From: Leptospiraceae bacterium
GTDB lineage: Bacteria; Spirochaetota; Leptospiria; Leptospirales; Leptospiraceae
NCBI GenBank assembly: GCA_022402465.1
Contig: JAKRSH010000033.1
Coordinates: 82,061 to 146,060 of the forward strand
DNA: 64,000 nucleotides
Direction: 5' to 3'
A program made the position numbers and the translations under genes. Below, one piece after another: positions 37,631 to 45,960 of the stretch (positions within the stretch are counted from its first letter, which is position 1; each line of letters opens with the position of its first letter). Below the pieces are notes generated by a model. The model ran no database searches and had not been told where the DNA came from. It was given only the letters and a program-made list of their open reading frames with translations.

Positions 37631-38046
37631 CCCGCTAGATCCATTAAGGAAACGATTCCTACAACTCTTCCTTCATCTATAATGGGTATGGAATGGATTT
37701 GGTAATCAACAAAAATTTTAAGAGCTTCAATGAGATATGCATTTGAAGGCAAACTCATAAGATTTTGTTCTTTTACTAATTGCTCTACGGTAGTTCTAAG
37801 CATATCTGCATTTGATTCACTAAAGGTATCCTCATAGGATACTTTCATTAAATCATAAGCTGAAATCATATACTTTGGTTTTGTATCTTTCATTACCAGT
37901 AAGGCGTGCAATCTGTTCTCTAGCATCAATCTACTAGCCTTACCAATTAAGTCATCATGGTCTATGGTTATGACCGTTTTGTTCATAACATCGCTAACTT
38001 TGACCTTGAGTAATTTTTCTGTACGAGATGATGATTCTGTATTCAT
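37594..38046 (-). CDS. Protein with tandem CBS domains
   Basis: 150 residues. There are two CBS domains (about 15-70 and 85-140), with DVMNKTVITIDHDDLIGKAS and HSIPIIDEGRVVGIVSLMDLAG. No other domain is fused, so it probably regulates a partner through nucleotide binding. AGGAG before the ATG overlaps the end of the acyltransferase gene, indicating an operon. Confidence 0.86.
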   Translation of the reverse strand: MNTESSSRTEKLLKVKVSDVMNKTVITIDHDDLIGKASRLMLENRLHALLVMKDTKPKYMISAYDLMKVSYEDTFSESNADMLRTTVEQLVKEQNLMSLPSNAYLIEALKIFVDYQIHSIPIIDEGRVVGIVSLMDLAGWYLKTHEELRK

Positions 38047-38054
38047 GGCTGCTC

Positions 38055-38822
38055 CTAAAATTTGAAAATACCTTTCTTCACAAGTTCTAATTGAATATTC
38101 GATTGGATACGAAACTTGACGTTATCCGTAACTTCTTTCACGAACTTCTCATTTTTTATATCTTTTTTATCGTATTTCTGAAATGAAATAGGCTTCAGGA
38201 ATTTTATTTTCCACTTAGCTGGTATAGGTAGAAGATTTAAGGGAATGGGAATTTTGGCACCAAATGATTTCTCAAACCAATTGATGGTTCCAAGGTTGAT
38301 ATAATTTTCCTCTGCACCCAAAATACAAACAGGAACTACAGTACAATTTGTCATCATAGCAAGAGCAACAAAACCTGGATTAAAATCTGTTAGCTGATAC
38401 ATCTTAATAGAAGGTTTAAAGTTACCATGTTCAGCTTCTGGAAAAATTATCATTAATTTATTTTTCTTGAGATACTTTATTGCTTTCTTAAAGTCAGGAG
38501 GAAAGAAACCAAGCTTCTTAGAGCCATTGCGGAAGAATTCATTGGATTCCCAGAATGCATGAGCCATAGTTCTAGGTAGTCGTCTCAATGTTTTAAAAAT
38601 TTCATAATGCAAAACCGCCGCATCCCAGCCAAGAATTCCACTGTGATTCGGTATGAGCATAACTCTACCAGTCTTTGGAACATTTTCCAGACCTTCTACT
38701 TCCAACATTGTAAAATCTCTCAAATATTCTGCGTAGATTCTTGGAAATGCACGAAAGAATATATATTCTGGTGATTTGCCGATTAATTCATGCCATTTGG
38801 GAATGGAAAAGATGTCTTTGAT
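38055..38822 (-). CDS. PlsC-like lysophospholipid acyltransferase, probable AUC start
   Basis: The acyltransferase motifs are NHSGILGWDA (HX4D), FPEAEHGN and a VPVCILGAE segment, with a size near 255 residues if the longest frame is used. The first ordinary start codon in frame is a TTG at 38723, but the frame remains open upstream and reads as protein (KWHELIGKSPEYIFFRAFPR). In that extension no ATG, GTG or TTG exists. An AUC codon at 38822-38820 lies 6 bases after a strong AAGGGG Shine-Dalgarno and about 20 bases after a predicted transcript start. I therefore place the start at 38822; 38723 is the conservative alternative. It heads the CBS-HNH-DUF1292 operon. Confidence 0.72.
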   Translation of the reverse strand: MKDIFSIPKWHELIGKSPEYIFFRAFPRIYAEYLRDFTMLEVEGLENVPKTGRVMLIPNHSGILGWDAAVLHYEIFKTLRRLPRTMAHAFWESNEFFRNGSKKLGFFPPDFKKAIKYLKKNKLMIIFPEAEHGNFKPSIKMYQLTDFNPGFVALAMMTNCTVVPVCILGAEENYINLGTINWFEKSFGAKIPIPLNLLPIPAKWKIKFLKPISFQKYDKKDIKNEKFVKEVTDNVKFRIQSNIQLELVKKGIFKF

Positions 38823-38828
38823 AAAAAA

Positions 38829-38855
38829 CCCCTTAGATCAGATTTCCTTATTATG
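38829..38855 (-). promoter_or_regulatory. -10 element and Shine-Dalgarno of the acyltransferase operon
   Basis: On the minus strand CATAAT (38855-38850) is a good -10 box, with no convincing -35. AAGGGG (38834-38829) is a strong ribosome binding site, followed by six T and then ATC at 38822. This layout supports initiation at the AUC rather than 99 bases further downstream. Confidence 0.45.
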
Positions 38856-38926
38856 AATTGAAATTCAAAGCATTCTGTAAAGGAAAATTTCTAGGAAAAA
38901 ACACCATCCTATGAAAATCTGATCTT

Positions 38927-40039
38927 GTGACCCTAGCAACCAATCGTCTACTCTATTTGGATAACCTTCGCTCCTTTGCCTTATTGCTGGGTTTGGTTTT
39001 TCATTCGGCTATAGTGTATACCGAATCTGTTGGTTATGCTATCAAAAGTGTAGAGACTTCTATTTGGTTTGATCATTTCTGTTATTTTATTCATGCATTT
39101 CGAATGCCTTTATTTTTCTTCTTATCTGGCTATTTCTCAGAAATGGTTTGGAGTCGAAAAGGTTGGAAGATTTATCTAAACACAAGATCCACTCGATTGC
39201 TTTTGCCCTTTCTTATTGGTGTTTTGTTTTTGGCACCTATTCAATATTATATTATGCATAGAAACAAAGCAGGACAGGATTCATATTTAGAATTTTATAT
39301 CCAAAATTGGATTCGTGGCTTTGACGGATTATCCCATCTTTGGTTTTTGCAGTATTTGATTTTGTATTGTATCATATTAGTTTTGTTTTCTAATTTGCGA
39401 GAAAATTCTTTTTTTCAAAAACTTCCCAATTGGTTGATCTTCTTCAAATACGCTTGTATATCTTTCTTTATCACCTTACTCACGAACTTGTTTTTTTTAA
39501 AAGGGACAAAATTCTTACACATAGATCCTTATTTATTTTTCTTTTATTTAAGTTTCTTCTTGGTTGGTATTTTTTCTTACAAAAATCAAATTGTGTTTTC
39601 AGGAAAAAGCCTAACCAAATTTCAATTGCTTGTTTTATTCATCGTTTCATTTGTTCTTTTCATAGTATTCGAATCAATAGAAAAGTCAGATCCTCTTTGG
39701 ATGAGTCCATTTTGGGGAAGGGAGTTAAAGCGAAGCATGCATATCGCTATTGCTTCCTTGGTAGCGTGGAGTTTGATTTATTTATTTATAGAAATATTTC
39801 GTAGGATATCTAATTGGGAAAATAAATTCTCTATTTACCTTAGAGAGAGTAGTTTACCAATTTATTTAATCCATCATCCTATATCATTAGCACTTGCCTT
39901 TCTTCTACTGCCAATAGAGATTTCTGTTTTCTATAAATTCTTTATCCAAACATCCCTTGTATTTTTATTGAGCTTTTGGATTTATGATGTTTTCATTCTT
40001 CCTTCAACTTTGATGAGAAAGCTTATGGGAATGAAATAA
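38927..40039 (+). CDS. Acyltransferase family 3 membrane protein (OafA/MdoC-like)
   Basis: 370 residues with about ten transmembrane helices. RLLYLDNLRSFALLLGLVFHS at the N-terminus (positions split over R7-S27) has the catalytic His of acyltransferase-3 proteins, and MPLFFFLSGYFSEM with the following RSTRLLLPFLIG is typical. Such proteins O-acylate envelope sugars (LPS, glucans). GTG start at 38927. The resemblance is nearest to the MdoC/OpgC-like group by its H-A-F-R-M-P-L-F segment. Confidence 0.87.
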   Translation: MTLATNRLLYLDNLRSFALLLGLVFHSAIVYTESVGYAIKSVETSIWFDHFCYFIHAFRMPLFFFLSGYFSEMVWSRKGWKIYLNTRSTRLLLPFLIGVLFLAPIQYYIMHRNKAGQDSYLEFYIQNWIRGFDGLSHLWFLQYLILYCIILVLFSNLRENSFFQKLPNWLIFFKYACISFFITLLTNLFFLKGTKFLHIDPYLFFFYLSFFLVGIFSYKNQIVFSGKSLTKFQLLVLFIVSFVLFIVFESIEKSDPLWMSPFWGRELKRSMHIAIASLVAWSLIYLFIEIFRRISNWENKFSIYLRESSLPIYLIHHPISLALAFLLLPIEISVFYKFFIQTSLVFLLSFWIYDVFILPSTLMRKLMGMK

Positions 40040-40184
40040 AATGATAAAAAGTAAAGCAGATCTTTACATATTCAAATAGAATTTTCTATGCTTGCTTAAG
40101 TATTGAAACAAGCACAGAATTTTTTGTCAGAATAAGAATTTCAAAATCAAGTGGCTAGTTGAATATTGGGTTTAAATTAAAAAA

Positions 40185-40208
40185 AGCCACCTCCTTAAGG
40201 GGGTGGCT
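40185..40208 (-). terminator. Rho-independent terminator of the amine oxidase gene
   Basis: A 10-bp stem with one G-T wobble (AGCCACCTCC / GGGGGTGGCT) and a TTAA loop, followed on the minus strand by a run of seven T. The stem begins inside the stop codon of the amine oxidase (40207-40209). The rest of 40040-40184 holds no feature I can support. Confidence 0.88.
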
Positions 40209-41526
40209 AGGTAATTTTCCTAACCGCAAGAATCGCACTCGAAATTGCAGCTTCCATAGTTCCTGAAACTTCCCCTACGTGCTCACCTGCAAAATGTATG
40301 GGACCAAAGGAGGAACTCAATTCTTCTTTGATGCCATAAGTCGAAGGGTTATAAATGGAAACAGCTCCGCTACCAAAACCTTCTCGACTTTGTCCTAAAC
40401 TAAGGAAGGATGTTGCAACTTTTGCTCCCATCGATTTTGCAAGAAGTCCTTGTGCTATCGACGAATTAGAATTTTCTAATGCGATTGCTCTTCCTTCAGA
40501 TATTGTGATTGTTGCATAATTGTTGTTAGATGGTAGTATCCAATCTATGATTCCTTCTCCTTTTTCTGGACTTAAGATAGGTGTCTCAAGTTCAATGATT
40601 TCTTTATGAATTTTTCCATATCCTATTCTAAGTAGTCCATAGATTTTTTCTCTAGGCAATCCTGGTTCGAACTTAATTTGAGATACGGCTGGAGCAGGTA
40701 GAGTGCAAATCAATTCTTTGGCTTTGAGACGTCGTCCTGATTCAAGTATAACTTCTATTCCTTCTTTAGTCTGACTTACAATTACAGCTTTATCAGAGAG
40801 AATTATATCATTGGAATTGAGAATATTCACTAGTTTAGAAATGATTTGGTAGGCTCCTCCTTCCACCTTATAAAAATTTTGAAATAGAGATTTCTTAGAT
40901 TCAAGGCTAGATAGAAGAGCATAGGAAGAAATATTTTTAGAGGACTCACCATAAAATGTTTTAACAACTAAATCCAACTCATCCAATTCCATATCCGAGA
41001 AGCCTTGGTAACGTAGGTATCGAAAAAGAGATATTTTATCGAGACCTTCAATTTGGTTGTTTGGAATTTTGGATTGGTATTCAATTAATTTCTCAAGATT
41101 TTCTTTGGATTTCAGACTAAATTTATTCATATCCCAAAGAGTAGGGCCAGAAGTCCAATTTGGTCTCACTAAGGTTAAACCTAAATTTGCAACAAGCTTT
41201 CTTGTTAAACTATGAAAATCACCTATCCATTCTCCACCTAAATCAAACATACTTTGGTCCTTAGGATTTTGAATACTTAGTATCCTGCCACCAAGTCTAG
41301 GGCTTGCTTCTACCAGTTGGATTTGGACACCTTTCTTTTTCAGAAGATTTGCTGCGTAGAGACCAGAGAGTCCGCCACCTAAAATAATAACAGAATTTGA
41401 TTTACTAGGATTGGAAGAAGAGTTCGTATTGCTAGTTTGCCCGAAAAGGTTTTTACTTCGTACACTTAAAGCAGCGAGGGTAGCAAGACCTATGGTTTTA
41501 ATAAATTTTTTACGGTTAACGATCAT
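40207..41526 (-). CDS. Flavin-containing amine oxidase with Tat-like signal
   Basis: 439 residues. The N-terminus NRKKFIKTIG followed by a hydrophobic stretch resembles a Tat signal with a weak twin-Lys/Arg motif, so export with bound FAD is likely. The FAD-binding GxGxxG is VIILGGGLSGLYAANLL with LVEASPRLGGRI. A C-terminal IHFAGEHVGEVSGTMEAAISSA contacts the flavin. It is a monoamine/polyamine oxidase-type fold; the substrate is unknown. A terminator overlaps the stop codon. Confidence 0.88.
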   Translation of the reverse strand: MIVNRKKFIKTIGLATLAALSVRSKNLFGQTSNTNSSSNPSKSNSVIILGGGLSGLYAANLLKKKGVQIQLVEASPRLGGRILSIQNPKDQSMFDLGGEWIGDFHSLTRKLVANLGLTLVRPNWTSGPTLWDMNKFSLKSKENLEKLIEYQSKIPNNQIEGLDKISLFRYLRYQGFSDMELDELDLVVKTFYGESSKNISSYALLSSLESKKSLFQNFYKVEGGAYQIISKLVNILNSNDIILSDKAVIVSQTKEGIEVILESGRRLKAKELICTLPAPAVSQIKFEPGLPREKIYGLLRIGYGKIHKEIIELETPILSPEKGEGIIDWILPSNNNYATITISEGRAIALENSNSSIAQGLLAKSMGAKVATSFLSLGQSREGFGSGAVSIYNPSTYGIKEELSSSFGPIHFAGEHVGEVSGTMEAAISSAILAVRKIT

Positions 41527-41611
41527 AATTTTTCCTTTTTAATAGAAAAAGACACAGAAATCATATTTTTTTCTTTGCCAACATGGATTTCTGACATAGT
41601 GTTGTCTCGAA

Positions 41612-43690
41612 ATGAGAATCTTCCTGCTATTTTTTCTATTACTATTTTCGGGTCTTTTGGCAAACTCACAAGTACCTTTTACATTAAATTCAAGTCTTCA
41701 AAAGGAAGATCTCACTTCAGTTCTTTCTATCCATGAAGATAAAGTGGGTAAGCTTGAAGTTTCTGATCTCAAAGAGCAGTTCTTTACTCCGCTTACTGAG
41801 TCAAACATGGGCTATTCCGACTCAACCTTTTGGGTAGAATTACCTGTAAGGAATCCAGATTCTACTTCAAAGAAATGGTATCTTGTTTATGAATCCTCCG
41901 TAATTGATCGTATTGAGCTCTATCGAAAAGGAGAAAAGCAGCCTTTACTAATATTAGGAGACCAAGTAGCCTTTGGAAATCGAAGTGTTGATTATCGATT
42001 TCCAACTTTTGCATTAGAAGAAAAGGCCAAATCTGAAACTATCTATTATTTAAAAATCAAATCCCAATCTACCATCCCTATCCAAATCTACGCCTACTCT
42101 GAGATTGATTTAATTAATTTCATATCTTCTGAACAAATCGTACTTGGATTGTATTATGGATGGATGTTTGTAATGGTTTTATATAATTTATTTCTTTATA
42201 TTTCAACTCGTTACAAATCCTATATCTACTATGTTTTATTTATTTGGAGTTTTTCTTTCTTCCAATTCATTTTGAATGGTTTAGGTTTTCAATTTTTATG
42301 GCCGAACTCGTTCTATTGGGCCAATACTAGCCTTTTAGTATTTATGATTATGGCAACACTCACAGGATCTATGTTTGCTGCAAATTTTTTGAAATCACGA
42401 CAAGTGTTCTGGCTTTATAGAATTTATGAGAGCATATGGGTTCTGGGTTTTATTCTTTTAGTATTATCCTTTTTTATTTCCTATTCTATTAGTATCAAAT
42501 TATCAACCTATTACGCAGGTCTTGTTGCCTTACTTTTAATATTCAATGCAATATACGCTTGGAATATAGATATTAAGCAAGCTAAAATCTTTTCCTTGGC
42601 TTTTGGAGTCTTCATCCTTGGTGTAATTCTCTTTACTTTGAAATCAACAGGAATTCTTCCTACGAATATTTATACGAGTTGGACAATCCAAATAGGATCA
42701 GCCTTAGTCGTTCTACTCTTGTCTCTTGGGCTTGCCGACAAAATCAATGAACTTTCAGGTGATTTAAAAATCCGTGTGGATGAATTAGGCGAACTCAATG
42801 CAAAGTTAAACCAAAGTGAAAGAAGATTCCGTGAACTCTTTCATGGAGTAGGTGATATTATTTTCGTTTTGGATTCAAATTGGAATTTTATAGATGTAAA
42901 TCGAGCTGTTACTAAACACATGGGTTTTAAACAAGATGAGATTAAGGGTAAAAATATACTAGAGTTCATTTATAAGAATAAAGGAATCAATGATACCTAC
43001 AATCGAATCTTTGTTATGGAAAAGTTGGAAGAACTGATGGAGACTGGAACGCCAGTCGAATTCCAATCTGAGTTTCGTCAGAAATATGTTATGGAACCCA
43101 AGGAACTTTATCTTAAGTTGCAATTTGTTGAATTGGATGAGACTAAGGAAATCTTAGGAACGGCATCGGTGATCATTGAAGATGTTCTAAACCGCTATAT
43201 AAAATCTGAACGCATCTCTTTCGGAATCAATAACTACCTTCGCAATGCGGAAATCTTCAGTCAGAAACTAACATCTCATATTTCTAAGTTTTCCGACAAT
43301 GATACCGCTCTTGCCGTCAAAACCTCCCTTAGGGAAATTATAATCAATGCGATTGAACATGGAAATCTGAATATTACTTTTGATGAAAAAACTAAGGCTA
43401 TGAGTGATGGAAACTATTTATCATTTATTCAGCAGAGACAAGAAGATCCACGTTATAGAGATAAGACCGTTAATATTGAATACGTCCTCGATACGAAGAA
43501 AGTTGCTTTTCGCATAACAGATGAGGGCAATGGTTTTGATCATAAGAAGACTATGGAAACTAAGTTGGATAAACTCAACCAAGAGAACATACAACATGGA
43601 CGAGGAATCATGATGACTAAGGATGTATTTGATATAATTGAATATAATGATATAGGAAACCAAGTCAGTTTAGTTAAATACTTTCGATAA
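41612..43690 (+). CDS. 7TM-DISM sensor with PAS and RsbW-like ATPase domain
   Basis: 692 residues. A signal peptide (1-19) precedes an extracytoplasmic DISMED2 domain (about 30-165), 7TM-DISM helices (about 175-375), a short coiled coil, a PAS domain (about 405-520; VGDIIFVLDSNWNFIDVN) and a C-terminal HATPase. The ATPase has N-box LREIIINAIEHGN, DEGNGFD and HGRGIMMTKDVFD. There is no HisKA domain with a phospho-His, so the ATPase looks like the anti-sigma/serine-kinase (RsbW) type. It could phosphorylate an anti-sigma antagonist and oppose the SpoIIE phosphatases of this window. Confidence 0.87.
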   Translation: MRIFLLFFLLLFSGLLANSQVPFTLNSSLQKEDLTSVLSIHEDKVGKLEVSDLKEQFFTPLTESNMGYSDSTFWVELPVRNPDSTSKKWYLVYESSVIDRIELYRKGEKQPLLILGDQVAFGNRSVDYRFPTFALEEKAKSETIYYLKIKSQSTIPIQIYAYSEIDLINFISSEQIVLGLYYGWMFVMVLYNLFLYISTRYKSYIYYVLFIWSFSFFQFILNGLGFQFLWPNSFYWANTSLLVFMIMATLTGSMFAANFLKSRQVFWLYRIYESIWVLGFILLVLSFFISYSISIKLSTYYAGLVALLLIFNAIYAWNIDIKQAKIFSLAFGVFILGVILFTLKSTGILPTNIYTSWTIQIGSALVVLLLSLGLADKINELSGDLKIRVDELGELNAKLNQSERRFRELFHGVGDIIFVLDSNWNFIDVNRAVTKHMGFKQDEIKGKNILEFIYKNKGINDTYNRIFVMEKLEELMETGTPVEFQSEFRQKYVMEPKELYLKLQFVELDETKEILGTASVIIEDVLNRYIKSERISFGINNYLRNAEIFSQKLTSHISKFSDNDTALAVKTSLREIIINAIEHGNLNITFDEKTKAMSDGNYLSFIQQRQEDPRYRDKTVNIEYVLDTKKVAFRITDEGNGFDHKKTMETKLDKLNQENIQHGRGIMMTKDVFDIIEYNDIGNQVSLVKYFR

Positions 43691-43732
43691 AAAAATTGAG
43701 AAAATAAAGTTCTATTGATTTTCTGAAAAATT

Positions 43733-43979
43733 ATGAGAAAATTAATTATCTCAGGTTTATTTTTCGTTTTATTGTTTTTTCTCTAACTGCATTCCTTTCA
43801 AGGAGAGCGAATTAGATTCCAATTCAGCCTTGAGTTGGCTTTACCAGCTCTACCTCCTTAACAGAATCAATAATGGCATTAATTATTATGTGATTGATAC
43901 AGAAGCTCGTTCACCCTACTATCCTGGGATCTACTACACTCGTGATGGTGAAAAATGGGAGGGGATTTTTAATTTCTAA
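43733..43979 (+). pseudogene. Frameshifted small lipoprotein gene
   Basis: An ATG at 43733 opens a typical signal peptide (MRKLIISGLFFVLLFF) that stops at TAA 43784-43786. One base further, a second frame begins with SNC (a lipobox Cys) and reads on for 63 more residues to TAA at 43977, with ordinary protein composition (for example INYYVIDTEARSPYYPGIYY). The second frame has no start codon before its Cys. The two frames differ by +1 at a T-rich stretch (43775-43783). It is either a decayed lipoprotein gene of about 80 residues or a sequencing error in the T-run. Confidence 0.65.
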
Positions 43980-43995
43980 TACCAATCCCAAGAAG

Positions 43996-44025
43996 CTACC
44001 AAAGGAAAGTATCTTCCTTTGGTAG
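43996..44025. terminator. Strong hairpin after the frameshifted lipoprotein gene
   Basis: A perfect 12-bp stem (CTACCAAAGGAA / TTCCTTTGGTAG) with a 6-base loop lies 16 bases after the lipoprotein stop. There is no T-run on either strand, so it may act as an mRNA 3' end structure rather than a classic terminator. Bases 44026-44093 contain nothing else I can support. Confidence 0.55.
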
Positions 44026-44093
44026 TCTGAAAAGCATTTTAAGATCAGTGGAACAGATTTTTTCTTATCTGGAAAAATTCCAAAAATCCTTAT

Positions 44094-44453
44094 TTATGCA
44101 GCCTTCTTCTCCTTCTTACTACCTGAAAAATCAAATCGCACTTGTTGCGCTGAAATTTTCACCTTAGATCGAAAGCTTCCATCCGTAGCCTTCCATCTAT
44201 CTTGCTTCAGGATTCCTAGAACGGTTACCTTGCTTCCTTTTTTCAAATATTCTCCACAGTTCTCAGCCATCTTTTCCCAAGTGTCTATATCGAAGTAGGA
44301 AACATCACCTTCCTCACCTTCGCCTTGCTTCATGCTATGGTTGACTGCTATAGTAAAGGTTGTTAGGCTTTTACCGTTGGATGTTTTCTTGACTTCTGGA
44401 TCACTTGTTAAGTTTCCATCTGCAAATACATAAGCTAAATTCTGATTTCTCAT
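44094..44453 (-). CDS. ssb: Single-stranded DNA-binding protein
   Basis: 119 residues from the ATG at 44453, which has AGGAG 8 bases upstream; the frame extends to 44513 but that region precedes a predicted -10 box. It is a single OB-fold: VFADGNLTSDPEVKKTSNGKSLTTFTIAVN, SYFDIDTWEKMAENCGEYLKKGSKVTV, with the fragments spread over residues 9-85. The protein ends in KKEKKAA and lacks the acidic D-D-D-x-P-F tip that recruits partner proteins in most bacterial SSBs. It might be a second SSB or a spirochaete variant. Confidence 0.9.
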   Translation of the reverse strand: MRNQNLAYVFADGNLTSDPEVKKTSNGKSLTTFTIAVNHSMKQGEGEEGDVSYFDIDTWEKMAENCGEYLKKGSKVTVLGILKQDRWKATDGSFRSKVKISAQQVRFDFSGSKKEKKAA

Positions 44454-44492
44454 ATTCAATCTCCTAATGGTTTGGATATAAATTTCTTCAAA

Positions 44493-44498
44493 ATTATA
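44493..44498 (-). promoter_or_regulatory. -10 box of ssb
   Basis: A perfect TATAAT on the minus strand places the transcript start near 44486, 33 bases before the ATG at 44453. This supports the shorter start. No good -35 was found, as the upstream sequence is a T-rich tract. Confidence 0.4.
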
Positions 44499-44590
44499 AT
44501 CCAAGCAGAGCAAGAGGAAAAAAAACCTTCCTTGCTAAAAAAAATCAAAACTAAGATCTAAGCTCTGGTCGATATTTAAAGAGTAATCCT

Positions 44591-45238
44591 ATGTTAAATG
44601 TAGACTATTCAAGAAGACTCAAAACAACAGGTGTCCATGCCTACCATGATAAGCCCCAGGTTGTCAAGATCCCAGCCAAGGGAAAAACAGGATTTCCTCT
44701 CTTCATTGGTGCCATCTTGCTATTTACAGGTGGAATGGTAGTTGGAATGAATTTAAACCAATCTGAACAAAAATTTCAGAACAATCAGTCCGAACTTTCC
44801 TTAAATAATGTTTCTAAAGAAAAAATTTCAGTATCTGATTCCACAGAAGGTGCTATTGCTACCAAGGATGAAGAAGAAAAATCCACTAAAATATCCAAGA
44901 AGGATGAGCTTCCCAGCTCGGACTCCTCTCAAAAATCCATTCCTAATTCTGCTAGCCCTGCCTTTTATCCAAAAAATTTGAAATTTCCACCAAAGATGGA
45001 CCAAATCAATTATATTATAGAGATAGGTGGGTATGAACCTGCTGAATCTTCTCGCATTGGAAAAATGGTCTCTGAGCATATGCCTGAATTGCAAGGAAAA
45101 CTCTTTCGAACCAGCACAGGTAAATTATTTGCAGGCTATTTCTACAGCCAAGACGAAGCAAAACAAACCTTAGAACATTTAAGGGCTTTTGAAAAAGATG
45201 ATTTCACAGATGCTTCTATAAAAACTGTAAGGTTTTAA
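44591..45238 (+). CDS. Membrane-anchored protein with SPOR-like C-terminus
   Basis: 215 residues. A basic cytoplasmic N-terminus (1-34) precedes one transmembrane helix (about 35-54; PLFIGAILLFTGGMVVGM), a Ser/Lys/Glu-rich linker (about 60-130) and a C-terminal domain of about 75 residues (YIIEIGGYEP...YFYSQDEAKQTLEHL). The last domain has the beta-alpha-beta pattern and length of SPOR domains, which bind denuded peptidoglycan at the septum. The assignment to SPOR is by pattern only. Confidence 0.68.
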   Translation: MLNVDYSRRLKTTGVHAYHDKPQVVKIPAKGKTGFPLFIGAILLFTGGMVVGMNLNQSEQKFQNNQSELSLNNVSKEKISVSDSTEGAIATKDEEEKSTKISKKDELPSSDSSQKSIPNSASPAFYPKNLKFPPKMDQINYIIEIGGYEPAESSRIGKMVSEHMPELQGKLFRTSTGKLFAGYFYSQDEAKQTLEHLRAFEKDDFTDASIKTVRF

Positions 45239-45290
45239 GGGAAAAAATTGGGATAATAACCAAAAAATCCAGATTTCCCCAAAAACTTAC

Positions 45291-45321
45291 TTGACATTCC
45301 CTAGAATGCGTACAATATATT
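45291..45321 (+). promoter_or_regulatory. Predicted promoter of carD
   Basis: A perfect TTGACA at 45291-45296 is followed by an AT-rich -10 region (TACAATATATT, 45311-45321). The exact -10 is unclear: TACAAT is 14 and TATATT 19 bases away from the -35. A leader of about 30 bases would precede the TTG start of carD. Confidence 0.45.
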
Positions 45322-45356
45322 AGAAGAGTTTTAACGGAAAAAGTACTCATACTTAA

Positions 45357-45923
45357 TTGGCTGCCAAGAAAAAAACAAAATCACCCACTACTTTTAAGGT
45401 AGGAGACTTCGTTGTCTACCCTATCCATGGAGTAGGCAAAGTATCCGAAGTCACTAAAAAGAACATCCTCGGAAAGAAGAAGGATTGCTATACCATTGAG
45501 ATCCATGGGACTAAAATGAAAGTCATGATTCCCGTCGAGAACTCAGACATAGTAGGAATCCGATCCATCATAGATAAAAAAGAAGTTAAGAAAGTCCTAA
45601 ATCTTTTGAAAAAAGATGAGATCGACACCGAGGAAGACTGGAAATTACGCTACCAAAATAATTTGAACAAGATTAAATCTGGTTCTATCTATGAGGTCTC
45701 GGATGTATGTAGAAATTTATTTAAAAGAGCTTATGGAAAAGAACTCTCTATTATGGAAAGAAAGCTCTATGAAAATGCATACAATCTAGTGAAGATGGAA
45801 ATTGCACTTAGTAAAGGTGTTCCAGACGAAGAAGCTGGGAACATAGTATCGGATGTATTGGCTAGCTCTCTGGGGGACATAGTCCCAATCATTAAGCCAG
45901 AAGAAGAAGAAGTAGAAATTTAA
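45357..45923 (+). CDS. carD: CarD-family transcriptional regulator
   Basis: 188 residues. A Lys-rich N-terminus precedes the RNA-polymerase-interacting domain (about 13-70; [17 protein letters not shown]) and a helical C-terminal DNA-binding domain (about 80-170). CarD proteins bind the RNA polymerase beta subunit and stabilise open promoter complexes, controlling rRNA and stress genes. It starts with TTG at 45357. PIN/TRAM, response-regulator and lnt genes follow closely on the same strand. Confidence 0.92.
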   Translation: MAAKKKTKSPTTFKVGDFVVYPIHGVGKVSEVTKKNILGKKKDCYTIEIHGTKMKVMIPVENSDIVGIRSIIDKKEVKKVLNLLKKDEIDTEEDWKLRYQNNLNKIKSGSIYEVSDVCRNLFKRAYGKELSIMERKLYENAYNLVKMEIALSKGVPDEEAGNIVSDVLASSLGDIVPIIKPEEEEVEI

Positions 45924-45960
45924 ACCCGTTATCACTCAAATATTTTTTGAGGATACACAA

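Noticed and set aside
40189..40199. CACCTCCTTA matches the 3' end of 16S rRNA
   Set aside because: It is part of the terminator stem of the amine oxidase gene; no other rRNA sequence is near.
43775..43788. Programmed +1 frameshift at CTC TAA C
   Set aside because: The similarity to the prfB site is only formal: CUC to UCU slippage gives poor pairing and no upstream Shine-Dalgarno-like stimulator is seen. Kept as a frameshifted gene instead.
44530..44560. Hairpin-like A-rich sequence between ssb and the SPOR-like gene
   Set aside because: Only a 6-bp stem with mismatched flanks and it lies in the 5' region of two divergent genes, so a terminator makes no sense there.
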